Shown here: positions 7,556-8,569 of the stretch, in pieces
Position numbering within the stretch: the first letter of the stretch is position 1
Layout: every line of letters begins with the position of its first letter
Source: Gammaproteobacteria bacterium
GTDB lineage: Bacteria > Pseudomonadota > Gammaproteobacteria > Pseudomonadales > Azotimanducaceae
NCBI GenBank assembly: GCA_002715785.1
Contig: PBAA01000016.1
Coordinates: 10,764-19,332, forward strand
Length of the DNA: 8,569 nt
Direction of reading: 5' to 3'
Notes under the pieces: model-generated
Told to the model about the DNA's origin: nothing
Databases searched by the model: none
Seen by the model: only the letters and a program-made list of their open reading frames with translations
Program-made: the position numbers and the translations under genes

Positions 7556-8186
7556 GTCACTTCGGACCTTGGTGCTGCTGGCGTTCGTGTCATTCATATC
7601 GACGGCGAACGCTGCGAGTGAAAGGACACTAACGGTTGTCGTGATGGGCGACAGTATCAGCGCCGCATATGGGATTCAACGCGAGCAAGGCTGGGTCGCA
7701 CTGTTGGAGCAACGCCTTCGTGAGTATTCGATGGCGATAGATGTGATCAACGCTAGCCTCAGCGGAGAAACGACTGCTGGAGGACGCGTCCGGATGTCGC
7801 GGATTTTAGAAGCACACACGCCCGACGTCGTCATCCTTGAGCTGGGCGGAAACGATGGACTACGTGGATACCCCGTCGAGTCTATTCAAGAAAACATGGA
7901 CGTCATGGCGAAACTTGCCCGGGACCATGGTGCTGAGGTCATTATTCTTGGCATGGCCATTCCTGCCAATTACGGTCCCCGATACACAAACGCTTTTCGA
8001 GCGGTGTTCATAGAAACGGCCTCGACAACAGATAGTCAGTTGGTCCCCTTTCCTGATGGCATTGCGACCGTTGATGAGTTGATGCAAGCCGACGGCATTC
8101 ATCCCAATGCCAAGGCTCAGTCAAAGCTGTTGGATAATGTATGGCCTGTGCTAAAGCTGGTATTGGATGATCGGTCGAGAGGCTAG
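7554..8186 (+). CDS. tesA: TesA: periplasmic SGNH arylesterase / lysophospholipase L1 / thioesterase I
   Basis: A 210-residue SGNH-fold esterase. Residues 1-20 form a signal peptide: Arg4, a hydrophobic core, then STANA with cleavage predicted after Ala20. The four SGNH blocks are intact: Ser34 in VMGDSISAAYG (nucleophile), Gly71 in SLSGETTAGG and Asn100 in LGGNDGLRG (oxyanion hole), and Asp180/His183 in DGIHPNAKA. TesA-type enzymes hydrolyse acyl thioesters, lysophospholipids and simple esters in the periplasm. The frame stays open upstream to 7335, but that stretch is antisense to ybbA. The ATG at 7554 is chosen because it begins the signal peptide and has AGGTG upstream. The divergent ybbA-ybbP neighbourhood matches E. 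coli, where TesA is linked to the YbbAP transporter, so a shared role in processing hydrophobic or lipid-like compounds is a reasonable inference. Confidence 0.95.
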   Translation: MSLRTLVLLAFVSFISTANAASERTLTVVVMGDSISAAYGIQREQGWVALLEQRLREYSMAIDVINASLSGETTAGGRVRMSRILEAHTPDVVILELGGNDGLRGYPVESIQENMDVMAKLARDHGAEVIILGMAIPANYGPRYTNAFRAVFIETASTTDSQLVPFPDGIATVDELMQADGIHPNAKAQSKLLDNVWPVLKLVLDDRSRG

Positions 8187-8215
8187 TCGTTAGAGCGTGG
8201 CATGATCGAAAGGAG

Positions 8216-8569
8216 TCAAGTGTTTGACGCTTGTTCCGATGAATCCAAATGAAGCTTCGTCGAAACTGGTTGACGTGTCCCAACGTGACGACGGCCCCGA
8301 GTGTGTGCGAGTGATTCTTGGCGTTCGCGTTCACGAAACCCGTCTTTCTGCTCGGGACTAGTTTCGTTAATACAGCGAGGGCAGCTGACGCCGAAACGAT
8401 AATATTCTGAGTCCTTATCGCTGGCCGAGATAGGCCGGCGGCAGGCATGGCATTGATCGTAGCTTCCCTGACGAAGATTGCTGTCGAGGGCGACTCGCTG
8501 ATCGAAAACAAAACATTCGCCGGACCAGAGATTATGGGCCGCATCAACGTCGGCCAAATAGTTCAGAAT
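8216..8569 (-). CDS. trhO: tRNA uridine(34) hydroxylase TrhO (YceA-type), C-terminal part
   Basis: The last 117 residues of a TrhO/YceA (formerly UPF0176) rhodanese-domain protein, which hydroxylates uridine 34 of certain tRNAs on the way to 5-carboxymethoxy or 5-methoxyuridine. The frame is open to the right edge, so the N-terminal and rhodanese domains with the active cysteine lie outside the window; the TTG at 8557 is an internal leucine. Visible family marks are LWSGECFVFDQRVAL (residues 14-28), YDQCHACRRPIS (37-48) and GVSCPRC (60-66), followed by the Lys/Arg/Glu-rich SPEQKDGFRERERQ segment. Cys40/Cys43 and Cys63/Cys66 form two CxxC pairs that look like a metal site; that is inference. 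The gene converges with tesA, with 29 bases between the stops. Full-length E. coli TrhO is about 350 residues, so roughly two thirds is missing here. Confidence 0.9.
   Translation of the reverse strand: MLNYLADVDAAHNLWSGECFVFDQRVALDSNLRQGSYDQCHACRRPISASDKDSEYYRFGVSCPRCINETSPEQKDGFRERERQESLAHTRGRRHVGTRQPVSTKLHLDSSEQASNT

Noticed and set aside
7556..7597. Longer ybbA start at 7597
   Set aside because: The extra 14 residues are not typical of the family, no ribosome binding site precedes it, and it overlaps the tesA signal peptide by 44 bases. It is not excluded, only less likely.
8008..8547. 179-codon minus-strand open frame spanning the tesA end and trhO
   Set aside because: It is out of frame with the clear TrhO C-terminus and overlaps the catalytic DGIH block of tesA; no domain is recognisable.

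Overview
The window looks like ordinary chromosomal core sequence from a proteobacterium, most likely a gammaproteobacterium. The evidence is a bacterial AcnA-type aconitase, the divergent tesA / ybbA-ybbP arrangement known from Escherichia coli and relatives, and a TrhO (YceA-type) tRNA hydroxylase. Base composition by eye is moderate, a little above half G+C, and similar throughout. I see no insertion sequence, phage gene, CRISPR array, tRNA or rRNA. The genus cannot be named from this sequence alone.

Layout from left to right: (1) the 3' two thirds of acnA (1-1749, +), cut by the left edge; (2) a HAD-superfamily phosphatase/phosphomutase (1824-2522, +), same strand, 74 bases downstream; (3) a three-gene run on the minus strand, read right to left: ybbA ABC ATPase (7555-6884), ybbP FtsX/MacB-type permease (6887-4386, overlapping ybbA by four bases) and a DASS/SLC13-type permease with two RCK_C domains (4347-2527, 38 bases after ybbP); (4) tesA, a signal-peptide-bearing SGNH lysophospholipase/thioesterase (7554-8186, +), diverging from ybbA so tightly that the two ATG codons share two bases; (5) the 3' end of trhO (8569-8216, -), cut by the right edge.

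AcnA is the TCA-cycle aconitase. YbbA and YbbP form a MacB-like ABC system, and the divergent periplasmic esterase TesA is its usual partner by gene neighbourhood, suggesting handling of lipid-like or hydrophobic compounds at the inner membrane. The DASS-type permease shares the transcription direction of ybbAP and follows it closely, so it may be co-transcribed; its substrate cannot be read from sequence. TrhO hydroxylates uridine 34 of certain tRNAs and is functionally unrelated to its neighbours.

Coding density is very high. The only gaps between genes are 74, 4, 38 and 29 bases, so no stretch over 300 bases lacks a gene, and promoters and terminators must lie largely inside coding sequence. 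I found no convincing undescribed system. The most notable points are the interlocked tesA/ybbA start codons, the TTG start and four-base overlap of ybbA/ybbP, and the RCK_C-bearing permease behind ybbAP.
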